64,000 nucleotides of DNA from JAHRVQ01 sp963976815. GTDB taxonomy: Bacteria > Pseudomonadota > Gammaproteobacteria > Pseudomonadales > Azotimanducaceae. Where the stretch lies: the NCBI GenBank assembly GCA_963976815.1, contig CAXBLU010000002.1, forward strand, positions 186,001 to 250,000, in the 5' to 3' direction. The notes under the pieces were generated by a model. That model ran no database searches, was not told the origin of the DNA, and was given only the letters and a program-made list of their open reading frames with translations. Of the stretch, positions 15,926-24,481 are shown piece after piece. A program made the translations under genes and the position numbers. Numbering within the stretch: position 1 is the first letter of the stretch; each line of letters begins with the position of its first letter.

Positions 15926-16641
15926 TTTTGAGAAATGCGATATTTATTGAAGTTGTTTGCTTGAGTCGGGGGAGCTGCAATCCAACCTGCCCCTAAATTA
16001 TTTCCGTTAGGCTAGATATAGGGCATTGCTGCTAATTTTTTTATGCTTCGATGGAATCAAAGTGATGTTGAAGATTTTGGCGCACTCTTCCGTGTTGGTT
16101 ATTTTTCAACCATTTGCCGGGTCCGTTGATACCCAGAATTCACTCATGCCTTTAAAGGAAGGGATTGCCTCCTCTAGAGTCGCTCCAGAAGTTGGTGTCT
16201 CTCAATATTGATTTCACATCATTGTGATGGGTATAAATAAAGCGTTTTAGTCCTGGGTCTTCGTGTGCCGGTGTCGTTTGCTAGCTGCGCCGAAGAATTG
16301 CATTCGGTATGTGTCGAAAACTTTCGTCAAGCGGCGTTAATGCAATCCCAACAGGAAGGCTCCGCTCGTTTCTGTGTTCGTTTGCTGGGTCCTGGGGTGA
16401 TCAGTTATGGCGGTTGCCCGTACTATTGTCCTGACAGGCAGTCAGTGGCCATGACTGGCCATGGCTGGCCATGACTGGATAGTCTAGCCAATGCCGTCCT
16501 TTTGCCTTTAGCGGAAATAGCTCTAATATTGCGGGACGCTTCACCAGGCGTCCGGCAACCCAAAGCTTAGCGTTCTCCAATCGAACTTCTTGGAGTCTCG
16601 GTGGGACTTATATTGGAGCGCTGACCCGATTAGAGGACAAA
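15926..16641. other. 716-base intergenic region, no convincing gene
   Basis: Short frames exist here (for example 16265-16474, with several Cys), but none has a credible start, ribosome-binding site or recognisable domain. The stretch contains a 10-bp triplet repeat near 16447 and small hairpins such as GGACGC/GCGTCC around 16535-16555 and CTCCAA/TTGGAG near 16574-16594. It may be the remains of a lost gene. Confidence 0.5.
16447..16478 (+). repeat. Three-copy 10-bp tandem repeat
   Basis: GGCCATGACT, GGCCATGGCT and GGCCATGACT stand in tandem from 16447 to 16476, followed by GG. The repeat lies in non-coding DNA upstream of the secreted protein at 16642. Confidence 0.85.
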
Positions 16642-17232
16642 ATGCTGAACACGATAACCAGAATGAGCACCGTTGTAGTTTTACTATTTTCCTGCGTGAC
16701 TTCCGCTGCGGAGCTCATGGCTCCCCGTTGTAACGACGGCGTTTTGCACCCAACGGCTCCGGCGGAAACAACTCAATTCTCATTTTTGCTTGGTGACTTC
16801 TCGGTCACCTTACATGCCTGGCAGGGCAACGGTTGGTCACCGCCACGTCCGACCAGAGCAAGATGGAACGGTTGGTATGGTTTGAATGGTATGGCGATTG
16901 TTGATGAATGGTATGACCCGGAGCCCGGTATTAACCCGAATGGTGGCCGCGGTATTAATGTCCGAATGTACGACCCTGAGGAGGCCATTTGGAAGATGAT
17001 GTGGATGAGTACGTCAGGGAAGCAAGTCGCAGATCTTCGTGCACAGCTAGTCGATGGCGTACTGACAATGTGGCAGATTTATCCCCTTCAAAGTACAAAA
17101 ACAAAGTCGGTCTTTGAAGTCATTGATCCCAATCGCTGGGCGAGGATGTCCTATGTTCAAGACGAAGAAACTGAGGACTGGCTTCCTAGGTTTCGCCTGG
17201 TAGCGACACGTATTCCCTGTGGGCCCAGATAA
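16642..17232 (+). CDS. Secreted hypothetical protein (DUF1579-like beta-barrel)
   Basis: A 196-residue protein starting MLNTITRMSTVVVLLFSCVTSAAE, a signal peptide with probable cleavage after SAA. The mature part shows FSFLLGDFSVTLHAWQ, ARWNGWYGLNGMAIVDEWY and RMYDPEEAIWKMMWMST, which follow the pattern of DUF1579-like lipocalin-fold proteins (an LVGEW-like opening and a repeated W-x-M-x-W strand). No enzyme residues are evident. AGAGGACAAA precedes the ATG. It appears monocistronic and likely periplasmic or exported. Confidence 0.7.
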   Translation: MLNTITRMSTVVVLLFSCVTSAAELMAPRCNDGVLHPTAPAETTQFSFLLGDFSVTLHAWQGNGWSPPRPTRARWNGWYGLNGMAIVDEWYDPEPGINPNGGRGINVRMYDPEEAIWKMMWMSTSGKQVADLRAQLVDGVLTMWQIYPLQSTKTKSVFEVIDPNRWARMSYVQDEETEDWLPRFRLVATRIPCGPR

Positions 17233-17352
17233 GCAGATTTACAGGCCTAAGCTCTATTGTCCTATATTAGAAAGAAAATGGAATAAGAAAACAGTAGGCG
17301 AAATTGAGCTATTCTGATTAAGTAAAGCTATTCAGCAATTGGAACCCTTTGG

Positions 17353-18072
17353 ATGAGCCAACCGCGATTTAACGTATTCTCGATGATGGAGATGCCACGG
17401 GCGATGATGGAGTTTGCCAGCCTCGGCCCATCATTGCTGTCATTGCATGCTGTGCCCCGCGGCGACGGTCACTCGGTTTTTGTATTACCTGGTTTTATGG
17501 GAAGTGATGTCAGCACCACTTTTTTAAGACAATATCTGGATACAAAGGGTTACAAGACCTCGGGATGGGGCCTTGGCACCAATCTGGGTTTAGGTCGTGT
17601 GGGTGGATTTCCTGCTCTGTTGAAGAAGTTTGAAGAAGTTTTTGAGCGGGCAGAACAAGCAGAAGTGAGTCTGGTGGGTTGGAGTCTGGGGGGTAATTTT
17701 GCTCGCAGACTGGCAAGAGAGGTGCCAGACAAGGTGCGCCAGGTAATATGTCTGGGTTCTCCGATTAGCGATCCTTCACAGTCTAGCGCCTATTCCACCT
17801 TCGAGAGGCTGAATAGTGTGGAATATGCTCGAGACGCAATTGATCGTTATAAAGAGAGAAATCTGGAACCCATGCCGGTACCCTCGACTGCGATCTACAG
17901 TAAAACCGATGGTGTTGTTCCCCATGAATTTGCACGGGAGCAAGTCTCAGCTCAAACCGATAATATTGAAGTGACGGGAAGTCATTCAGGGCTGGTTGTT
18001 AATCCCCAGGTGTTTCGACTCGTGGGTCAGAAACTGGCGCAGAAACATTGGCAAAGACTGGGTAAGCACTAA
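17353..18072 (+). CDS. Alpha/beta hydrolase (esterase/lipase-like)
   Basis: A 239-residue hydrolase. VFVLPGFMGS is the strand-turn oxyanion region and the nucleophile elbow is GWSLGG in VSLVGWSLGGNFARRLA. A late Asp (YSKTDGVVP) and His (GSHSGLVVNP) complete a catalytic triad. The short N-terminus before the oxyanion strand and the GLGTNLG segment recall PGAP1/lipase-like esterases. No signal peptide is seen. The gene stands alone on its strand, and its substrate is unknown. Confidence 0.82.
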   Translation: MSQPRFNVFSMMEMPRAMMEFASLGPSLLSLHAVPRGDGHSVFVLPGFMGSDVSTTFLRQYLDTKGYKTSGWGLGTNLGLGRVGGFPALLKKFEEVFERAEQAEVSLVGWSLGGNFARRLAREVPDKVRQVICLGSPISDPSQSSAYSTFERLNSVEYARDAIDRYKERNLEPMPVPSTAIYSKTDGVVPHEFAREQVSAQTDNIEVTGSHSGLVVNPQVFRLVGQKLAQKHWQRLGKH

Positions 18073-18154
18073 CAGTTTATTTTAGTTGCGCCGACTCCTG
18101 CAAAATATTGAAGCAAGAGCCGGGTGCGACAAAATAGAAAGCCTAGGATTTTTA

Positions 18155-18280
18155 GCTACTTGTTAGAAGCTACCTGTTAGAAGTTATTCCTTGTAAGTTA
18201 CTTATCATAGGAGACTAATTATAGGAGACTAATTATAGGAGGCTTATTATAGGAGGCTTATTATAGGAAACTACTTCAAA
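18155..18280 (+). repeat. Degenerate 14-bp tandem repeat running into a VOC gene
   Basis: From 18155 the sequence has a clear 14-base period. Early units are GCTACTTGTTAGAA and GCTACCTGTTAGAA; later ones are GAGACTAATTATAG twice (18211, 18225) and GAGGCTTATTATAG twice (18239, 18253), with a decayed unit at 18267. The VOC gene on the minus strand ends inside it (stop at 18233-18235), so its last residues are encoded by the repeat. Confidence 0.88.
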
Positions 18281-18637
18281 TTCAATGCCATCTCCGTCGA
18301 GGAAATAAAACCTTCGACCGGGATCGTAATCATCATGGCTCGTTGTCTCAAATCCCGCCGCAAGGATGCGTTTTTCCGCAGCATCAAGATCATCCACAAC
18401 TATACCAATGTGGCTCATTCCGCCCTTTAGTATCCCCTGGGGGTGCTCACTCCCGTGCATTTTGGTGGGCGTATAAAGCGCAAGGTAATTATCCTCAGCA
18501 CCCACATGTACAGTTCTACCACCCATCTTGGACGGACCTTGCCAACGGATGCGCCAATCAAACAAATCGCAAAGCACTTTTGCGGTTGCTTCTGGATCGG
18601 TCACGGTGAAATTGACGTGTTCTAAGGTTCCAGACAT
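18233..18637 (-). CDS. VOC family protein next to soxR
   Basis: A 134-residue VOC-fold protein from the ATG at 18637, which has an excellent AAAGGAG upstream; a longer frame to 18781 crosses the SoxR box and is unlikely. The modules are LEHVNFTVTDPEATAKVLCD and MSHIGIVVDDLDAAEKRILA, ending DGDGIEFEVVSYN. The final residues KPPIISLL come from the 14-bp repeat, so the natural C-terminus was probably altered. It is divergent from soxR across a near-perfect SoxR operator. A role in handling redox-cycling compounds or their adducts is a reasonable inference. Confidence 0.83.
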   Translation of the reverse strand: MSGTLEHVNFTVTDPEATAKVLCDLFDWRIRWQGPSKMGGRTVHVGAEDNYLALYTPTKMHGSEHPQGILKGGMSHIGIVVDDLDAAEKRILAAGFETTSHDDYDPGRRFYFLDGDGIEFEVVSYNKPPIISLL

Positions 18638-18678
18638 CTGAATCTCCTTTACTAGTGATTGAAAATGCCACGTTAATA

Positions 18679-18696
18679 CCTCAACCTTAGTTGAGG
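18679..18696. promoter_or_regulatory. SoxR operator (18-bp dyad)
   Basis: CCTCAACCTTAGTTGAGG has perfect seven-base arms around CTTA and matches the known SoxR box CCTCAAGTTAACTTGAGG in both outer arms. It lies between the divergent VOC and soxR genes. On the minus strand TTGACC and TATTAA flank it at 16 bases, shorter than the 19 usual for MerR-type promoters, so the exact promoter is unsure. Confidence 0.88.
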
Positions 18697-18717
18697 TCAA
18701 GCTTTGGTGAAAAAAAT

Positions 18718-19173
18718 ATGGCAAACAAACTAATTGGGATTGGCGAGGTGGCGGAGCGAACGGGTCTTTCGCATTCGGCAATCCGCTTCTACGAATCTAA
18801 AGGGCTGGTGCAGCCGAAAAGAAACCCGGGCGGCCAGCGGCGCTTTATACGATCGGATATTCGTCGATTGTCCTTTGTCTTGATTGCGCAACAGCTAGGT
18901 TTCTCCATTGAGGAAATTCGTTGCAAGTTAGAGTTTTTGCCCAGCAATCGAGCACCTACTCAACGGGATTGGACTCGAATTAGTCGGGACTTTCGGGAGG
19001 AACTGCAGAACCGGATTGACACGATGCAGCGGATGCGTGATCGCCTCGATGGATGTATTGGCTGTGGTTGTCTGTCCCTAAAAAAATGTGCGCTATACAA
19101 TCCGGAGGATCGGGCAAAACGTCAGGGTGCAGGGCCTAGATATTTGTTGGGCGACAAAATTGAATCGGCTTAA
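18718..19173 (+). CDS. soxR: Redox-sensitive MerR-family activator SoxR
   Basis: A 151-residue MerR-type regulator from the ATG at 18718. The helix-turn-helix and wing are IGEVAERTGLSHSAIRFYESKGLV and RNPGGQRRF. The [2Fe-2S] cluster cysteines are Cys113, Cys116, Cys118 and Cys124 (CIGCGCLSLKKC), with the same 3-2-6 spacing as E. coli SoxR. Oxidation of the cluster by redox-cycling agents activates transcription. The target here is probably the divergent VOC gene and possibly soxR itself. Its end overlaps the convergent GH172-like gene by four bases. No soxS is present, as is usual outside enterics. Confidence 0.95.
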   Translation: MANKLIGIGEVAERTGLSHSAIRFYESKGLVQPKRNPGGQRRFIRSDIRRLSFVLIAQQLGFSIEEIRCKLEFLPSNRAPTQRDWTRISRDFREELQNRIDTMQRMRDRLDGCIGCGCLSLKKCALYNPEDRAKRQGAGPRYLLGDKIESA

Positions 19174-20252
19174 CAGACTTCCAGAAAGTCTTTATCGGGT
19201 AAGGCTGGATGAGGTACTGAAGGTAATGATTGATACCAATAGGCTACCGACGCAATGTCATCCTGTAAGGGCAGATATTTAGGTCCGGATTTTCGCCAAC
19301 CCAGTGCTTGGATCGTGACGCTCAGGTCCTCCTCAAAGCGTATAGGATCTGAAACGTGCCATCGATACATGCCGAATCGCTGCTGGCTACTGTAGCGTCC
19401 GTCGGGTCGAATGACCTGATGTAAACCGGCCTGGGGAGTTGAAAAGGTTGTGTAGCCACCCGCATCGGGACCAAGATCAAAGTTGTAGGAGCCGCAAAAA
19501 TAGTCTTCCGTGCCGGTCCCGCATATCGTGGGAAATTCGTCTCCATCCATAAAAAATTTGATCTCACCTTCACCCCACCAACCTCTGTTATTAACACCCC
19601 ATGCCATATAGGTACCGACGTACTGCCCCTGTCCATTGACGTTATCAAGCAGTGTGTAAACCTCTCCGTAGGGCAGTGGATTGGAACGGTTAAAGCGCGC
19701 GTGAAAATAAGCGCAGTCCTCGGGAACTGTTGTGAGTGTATAGTTGATCTGGTAGTAAAGGGTCATTGGCTTGTCATCAATATTGGTCAGAGTGATGCGG
19801 CAACGGCGTTTAAAGGGCATTTCCCAGTAACAGTTGAAAGCACTACCGGGGTTCACACAAACCGCAAGGGAGTTGAGTTGCGCGAACTTGCCCCAGCCCA
19901 TGCCAAAAAAATCACCGACCGGGCATTCGACGCTAGGATGTGCCTGATCATCCCAGTAGATCCGTAGAATGCTGAATCGCCAGTTCCCGGTTGGTGTCAT
20001 CCAGATTTGTTGAATCGCGCCTTCATCCTGAATATCCGCGAGGGTGAAAGTTTCACCGCTATCAACGTGGACAGATGGCGATATTTTCCAACCCTGGCCA
20101 AGTTCAGCCGCAAATTGAGCGCCGGTCCCCTCGGTTGCCATAGCGCCGCGACCTTTCTCTCCAGTAAAATTTTCTGGGCTAATAGAGCGGCTTTTAGCTT
20201 TTGATAGCAAACTAAGATTGCCCATATTCATGCCGAGTCCGTTAAAGGTCAT
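19170..20252 (-). CDS. DUF2961/GH172-family protein
   Basis: A 360-residue protein matching DUF2961, the family now classed as glycoside hydrolase 172 (difructose-dianhydride and D-arabinofuranosidase-type enzymes). Family landmarks are FGMGWGKFAQLNSL, EGEIKFFMDGDEFPTICGTGTEDYFCGSY (containing the acidic residues of the active site) and RWHVSDPIRFEEDLSVTIQALG. No signal peptide is visible, so it may be cytoplasmic. GGAAG precedes the ATG. The neighbours give no carbohydrate context, so the substrate cannot be predicted. The length is close to that of characterised members. Confidence 0.85.
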   Translation of the reverse strand: MTFNGLGMNMGNLSLLSKAKSRSISPENFTGEKGRGAMATEGTGAQFAAELGQGWKISPSVHVDSGETFTLADIQDEGAIQQIWMTPTGNWRFSILRIYWDDQAHPSVECPVGDFFGMGWGKFAQLNSLAVCVNPGSAFNCYWEMPFKRRCRITLTNIDDKPMTLYYQINYTLTTVPEDCAYFHARFNRSNPLPYGEVYTLLDNVNGQGQYVGTYMAWGVNNRGWWGEGEIKFFMDGDEFPTICGTGTEDYFCGSYNFDLGPDAGGYTTFSTPQAGLHQVIRPDGRYSSQQRFGMYRWHVSDPIRFEEDLSVTIQALGWRKSGPKYLPLQDDIASVAYWYQSLPSVPHPALPDKDFLEVC

Positions 20253-20510
20253 ACGCAGCTTCCGGTGTTATTTGGCGGTACTTAGAGTCTGCCAAAGCCT
20301 GACCCGTAGAGCCAGTACGTTGAACTCGCTTCAATATTTTTTGTTCCTGGTAGATTCAAGCCAATACCTGCTGCTGGGTATAACGCTGTGACACATTCTC
20401 AATGACCCTGGCCGTTTTGAGATCAAAGGAACCGGTTTGAGGATGAACTGTGTCGGGTCGAATCAGAACACAGGTTATATTTTCTACTACAAAAATGGTG
20501 GATAGCTGGT

Positions 20511-21155
20511 TTGAACTTAAAGTTGAATTCACAAATTCTGTGGCGTTCCCTGTGGATATGTCTGGGGCTTGGCCTTAACCCGGTCTCAGCACCCGTTTTT
20601 GCAGCAAATAAGTGTACCGACTCCTCAGGGAAGGTTTCATTTCAGGACTTACCCTGTGCGTCGGATGAGACAAGTAAAACAATCCCTGAGCAAAATCGCA
20701 GACAGCAATTAAAAATTCCTGACGGAGACTGGTCTCTGTCCTTTGAAGCGCCGGTGATGACAAAAATAGATGAGGCTAATGATGCTGGTCATTATCAATA
20801 TTTTGCCAGTGCTTCGACTGGATTGGTGATGTCTGTTTTTGTGGAGCCATCGGAGGGTAAGGGAACAGACAAGCGCTCCTGTGGAGATTACTACTGGCGA
20901 TTGACAGCGGAGAACCCTTCAATCATTGGGTCAACCGTTGATCGAATTGATGGAAGTGATTTTATTATTGTTAGCTATGGGATTGAGGTCCCCGACGGGG
21001 AGAGTTGGATGGTACAGGGTAACTACAACATTTATGGCTATCGGGATAAGCGATGCATTGATATCCATATATCCAAGCTGTTTCCCGATGACAGTGAGAT
21101 TGATTTTGCGGAATTTATCCGCTTTGCGAGCACCCTGAGATTCCTGTCCCGGTAA
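20511..21155 (+). CDS. Secreted DUF4124-containing protein
   Basis: About 214 residues from a TTG at 20511. Residues 1-32 form a signal peptide (ending APVFAANK). Directly after cleavage comes CTDSSGKVSFQDLPCASDE, the DUF4124 motif with its pair of cysteines. The rest is an unassigned domain (GDWSLSFEAPVMTKIDE, DKRSCGDYYWRL, DKRCIDIHIS) with two more cysteines that could form a disulfide. It is likely periplasmic. No ATG start fits this frame, so the start is uncertain. Confidence 0.65.
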   Translation: MNLKLNSQILWRSLWICLGLGLNPVSAPVFAANKCTDSSGKVSFQDLPCASDETSKTIPEQNRRQQLKIPDGDWSLSFEAPVMTKIDEANDAGHYQYFASASTGLVMSVFVEPSEGKGTDKRSCGDYYWRLTAENPSIIGSTVDRIDGSDFIIVSYGIEVPDGESWMVQGNYNIYGYRDKRCIDIHISKLFPDDSEIDFAEFIRFASTLRFLSR

Positions 21156-21274
21156 CGGCTCAGCTTTGTACATCATTCACCCCGCCAGGCTAACGTATCA
21201 ATTGTTGCATCCAGCAGATGGGTAGCCGAAGATCCCTCTTTTAGATATCCCCTTTTAAATAGGTAACCAACGGC

Positions 21275-22426
21275 TTGAAAGCAAACTGGAATTACCCCAC
21301 TCAAGTGTTAGTCGGTGCTGGTCGAATCAGTGAAGTTGGCGCTTTGTGTGAGTCCCACGGCATCAGGGCGCCGCTGATCGTGACGGATCCCGGGATTGCG
21401 TCGCTCCCAATGTTTGCCCAGTTAGTCAGCATTTGTCAGGCATCGTCTCTGGCTGTGTTGAGCTTCAGCAATATTAAACCTAATCCCACGGGGCAGAATG
21501 TGGAGGACGGAGTGATGAGTTTTCTTGCGGGCAATCACGACGCTGTGATTGCCCTCGGCGGCGGCAGTGCCCTTGATGCTGGAAAATCGATTGCACTGAT
21601 TGCTCGCCAATCATGCAGCCTTTGGGATCTAGAGGACCTCGGGGATAACACCAGGAATGCGGACCCAGATAAAATAGTACCGGTTATTGCGATCCCAACC
21701 ACCGCGGGAACCGGTTCAGAGGTGGGGCGAGCAGGTCTTATTGTGAATGAAAGTGAGCAACGCAAGGTGATCATTTTCCATCCTAAAATGATGCCGGTGA
21801 GTGTGATCCTGGATCCAGAACTCACCACAGGATTGCCAGCTCACTTAACCGCCGCGACGGGTATGGATGCCTTGTCTCACTCTTTAGAAGCCTGGTGTTC
21901 GCCAGGGTTTCATCCGATGGCAGAAGGTATTGCGCTGGAAAGTATTCGTCTCGTCGGGGCACACCTTGAACAGGTGGTGATTGATGGGACAAATGTGGAT
22001 AGCCGTCTGCATATGCTGGTGGCGTCAATGATGGGTGCCACTGCTTTTCAGAGAGGTCTGGGGGCAATGCACGCTCTAGCACATCCGTTAGGTGCTGTGT
22101 ACGACGCTCATCATGGTTTGCTTAATGCCGTCTTGATGCCTTATGTTTTGCAGGCCAATAGATCGGTTATCGAAGCTCGAATCTGCAGACTCGCGGCTTA
22201 TATTGGCCAGGATTCTAACTTTAATGCCTTCCTCGATTGGGTGCTACAACTCCGGGCCGCTATCAATATTCCACACACACTGGAGAGCGTCATAGAACGC
22301 AATGATAGTTTTGAACGCATTGGTGAAATGGCGGTGCTTGATCCATCCGCTTCCGGCAATCCTATAGCGTTTTCAGCCGCCGAATACCAAAAAATACTGA
22401 TTAATGCCTGCGAGGGAAATTTGTGA
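21275..22426 (+). CDS. Iron-containing (type III) alcohol dehydrogenase
   Basis: A 383-residue Fe-ADH from a TTG start. The NAD-binding GGGSALDAGK lies at residues 95-104 and PTTAGTGSE at 141-149. The metal ligands are Asp198, His202, His266 and His280, with the same order and nearly the same spacing as E. coli FucO. Members oxidise or reduce primary alcohols and aldehydes. In this catabolic setting it could oxidise alcohols made by the nearby P450s, but that is inference. The gene ends eight bases before the convergent creD. Confidence 0.9.
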   Translation: MKANWNYPTQVLVGAGRISEVGALCESHGIRAPLIVTDPGIASLPMFAQLVSICQASSLAVLSFSNIKPNPTGQNVEDGVMSFLAGNHDAVIALGGGSALDAGKSIALIARQSCSLWDLEDLGDNTRNADPDKIVPVIAIPTTAGTGSEVGRAGLIVNESEQRKVIIFHPKMMPVSVILDPELTTGLPAHLTAATGMDALSHSLEAWCSPGFHPMAEGIALESIRLVGAHLEQVVIDGTNVDSRLHMLVASMMGATAFQRGLGAMHALAHPLGAVYDAHHGLLNAVLMPYVLQANRSVIEARICRLAAYIGQDSNFNAFLDWVLQLRAAINIPHTLESVIERNDSFERIGEMAVLDPSASGNPIAFSAAEYQKILINACEGNL

Positions 22427-22433
22427 ACGCTAT

Positions 22434-23855
22434 TCAGCTTTCTTTGTCTGGAGTCCGCTCTTTACTATTAGCTTGAGAGTGGTCGAGTGGATTGTTGATT
22501 TCGACGTTTTGCCATTCAATCTGATACCAATTGATGTTGCGGGTTGCAATCATGATGATTGCAATGACAGAAAAGACCACAAACGTACCCATCAACAATG
22601 CGTAGTCTTCAGCGCTGACAATGACGTACAGCATGGCGTAAATAATTGATAGCAAACAACCAAAAATTGCCGCAGTAGAAACACTTTTTAGTACATAAAC
22701 TAGATAGAAGCTGATGAGTAAGACACAGGCACCTGCGGCAATAACGTAGGAAGTAAAAAATTCGATGTGTTCAGAAAGGGAAATCAGGAGGAGGTAAAAA
22801 GTAGAAATTGCGGCGCCTACCAGTCCATATTGAATGGGATGGATGGGTAAAAGCCTGAGGACTTCGAAGATAAAGAAAGCGACAAAAACCAGTGTAATAA
22901 ACAACAGGGCGTACTTGAGCGAACGCTCGGTTTTCAGGTAGATGTCCACCGGCTGGATCAGGCTAACGCCTATGCCCTGTTCAGGATGTAGCGCACATTG
23001 GGCACCGGAGCATGTCTCTAGCAATGCTCTGATGTTGCTCGCGAATTCTGTTACAGCCCAGGTGGCTGTAAAGCCTGTGTCATCAATCTCCCGTTGAGTC
23101 GGTAGGAAGTTGCCAATAAACGAGGGGTGAGGCCATGGAGATTGCATATTGAGTTGATAGTTTTGCGCGACAGGATGAAACGTAATCTGGTCCAAACCTC
23201 GCAGTCCCAATGTGATTTCGAATGGAATTTGTTCAACTGTACCGGTGGTGAGATCCATATTAATTGGCGCGTGGAGACCTTTTGTTAGGTAGCCAATCCC
23301 GCTTCCGGCCTTAAATGGCACCGCAGTGGTGCCCCACAGCAGGTGACTATTCTCGCTAATACCCCGGGGATCACTGAGACCAATGCCAAGGTGAGGTGTA
23401 CCAAATTCGATCTTGATGTTTTTCCCTTCTATCTGAGATGTGTCGATGTCTACCGATTCTGAGTTGAACGTAAACAGGCCCTGCATTTGTATGGTTGATG
23501 CGTAGACCGGGATCTGGAAGATACCCTTGTGTCTGATATCGGTAGTGAGACTAACGATGTGTGTGAGGGACTCAGCAATTAGGTATTTTTCTGCCTGCAG
23601 TTTTTCCTGGCGAAGGATTTTGTTGTTGCGCCTCTGATCCCATTCTTCTACGGTCCATTCGAGCACATAGGGCACCACCAAAACCGGACCAAAAACTTCT
23701 TGTCCTCCGGTCCAACTCCTCGCCACAGTTTCCTTGGCCTGGTTCTTATATTGTTTGCGGTCCGAGACTGTTCCGGAAACGGTAAAGATTGCCAATATCA
23801 GAATAAACGTGATGAGAGCGATCATGCCGAGTTTGGCAAAAAGCGGGTTGCTCAT
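22434..23855 (-). CDS. creD: CreD family inner membrane protein
   Basis: A 473-residue protein with an N-terminal membrane anchor (residues 10-30), a large periplasmic domain (KETVARSWTGGQEVFGPVLVVPYV; LLWGTTAVPFKAGSGIGYLTKGLHA) and five to six hydrophobic segments from about residue 310 on, including the family's LLPIHPIQYGLVGAAISTFYLLL. In E. coli creD is activated by CreBC and affects envelope stress and colicin tolerance, but its biochemistry is unknown. No creBC lies alongside. The length is usual for the family. Confidence 0.9.
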   Translation of the reverse strand: MSNPLFAKLGMIALITFILILAIFTVSGTVSDRKQYKNQAKETVARSWTGGQEVFGPVLVVPYVLEWTVEEWDQRRNNKILRQEKLQAEKYLIAESLTHIVSLTTDIRHKGIFQIPVYASTIQMQGLFTFNSESVDIDTSQIEGKNIKIEFGTPHLGIGLSDPRGISENSHLLWGTTAVPFKAGSGIGYLTKGLHAPINMDLTTGTVEQIPFEITLGLRGLDQITFHPVAQNYQLNMQSPWPHPSFIGNFLPTQREIDDTGFTATWAVTEFASNIRALLETCSGAQCALHPEQGIGVSLIQPVDIYLKTERSLKYALLFITLVFVAFFIFEVLRLLPIHPIQYGLVGAAISTFYLLLISLSEHIEFFTSYVIAAGACVLLISFYLVYVLKSVSTAAIFGCLLSIIYAMLYVIVSAEDYALLMGTFVVFSVIAIIMIATRNINWYQIEWQNVEINNPLDHSQANSKERTPDKES

Positions 23856-23959
23856 AATTTGACCGTAGAATTGCCTGAAAGGTCGGCTGGGTCTAGGAGT
23901 GTAACGATTGATTCTTTAGAAAACTCCAATGAATATTGGAGATTCCAGGTAGGCGAGTC

Positions 23960-24292
23960 TTAGGCCTTTTTGACAAATTCAGACTTCAATTTCATCGCGC
24001 CGATTCCATCAACCTTACAGTCAATATCATGGTCACCCTCGACAAGTCTGATGTTCCGTACCTTGGTACCAACTTTTACGACACTAGAGCTGCCCTTGAC
24101 CTTAAGGTCTTTAATTACCGTGATGTCGTCGCCATCTTTTAGCGGATTGCCGTTGCTGTCTTTCACTAATAGTTCGCCCGGAACTGGGTCTCCCTCGGCC
24201 CACTCGTGACCACACTCGGGACATACGTAATTCGATCCTTGTTCGTAGGTGTATTCAGAACTGCAGGTCGGACAGGCAGGAAGTTGGCTCAT
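23960..24292 (-). CDS. yjdM: YjdM/PhnA zinc-ribbon protein
   Basis: A 110-residue protein with an N-terminal zinc ribbon (CPTCSSEYTYEQGSNYVCPEC) followed by the PhnA domain (LVKDSNGNPLKDGDDITVIKDLKVKGSS and VRNIRLVEGDHDIDCKV). It is the YjdM-type protein formerly called PhnA, not phosphonoacetate hydrolase. Its role is unresolved. It lies upstream of creD on the same strand but 104 bases away. A compact stand-alone gene with the normal family length. Confidence 0.9.
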   Translation of the reverse strand: MSQLPACPTCSSEYTYEQGSNYVCPECGHEWAEGDPVPGELLVKDSNGNPLKDGDDITVIKDLKVKGSSSVVKVGTKVRNIRLVEGDHDIDCKVDGIGAMKLKSEFVKKA

Positions 24293-24481
24293 GGCATTTG
24301 CATCTTGGTGATTGTGAGCTTGTGATACCGGTATGCTCGCACAGATTGCAACAGGTCTAAACCTTTACGGGAATTTATATGTCCGGTCGGCTGGAAGTCT
24401 ACCTGGAATCCGGCACTTTGTTGTCCCGTTCGTTGCAATTTATCAGTCTCGTAAGACAGGTTCAATGGCGCGGCAAGCGGT

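Noticed and set aside
16265..16474. Cys-containing 69-residue frame in the long intergenic region
   Set aside because: No credible ribosome-binding site; the end runs through the 10-bp repeat; no similarity recognised.
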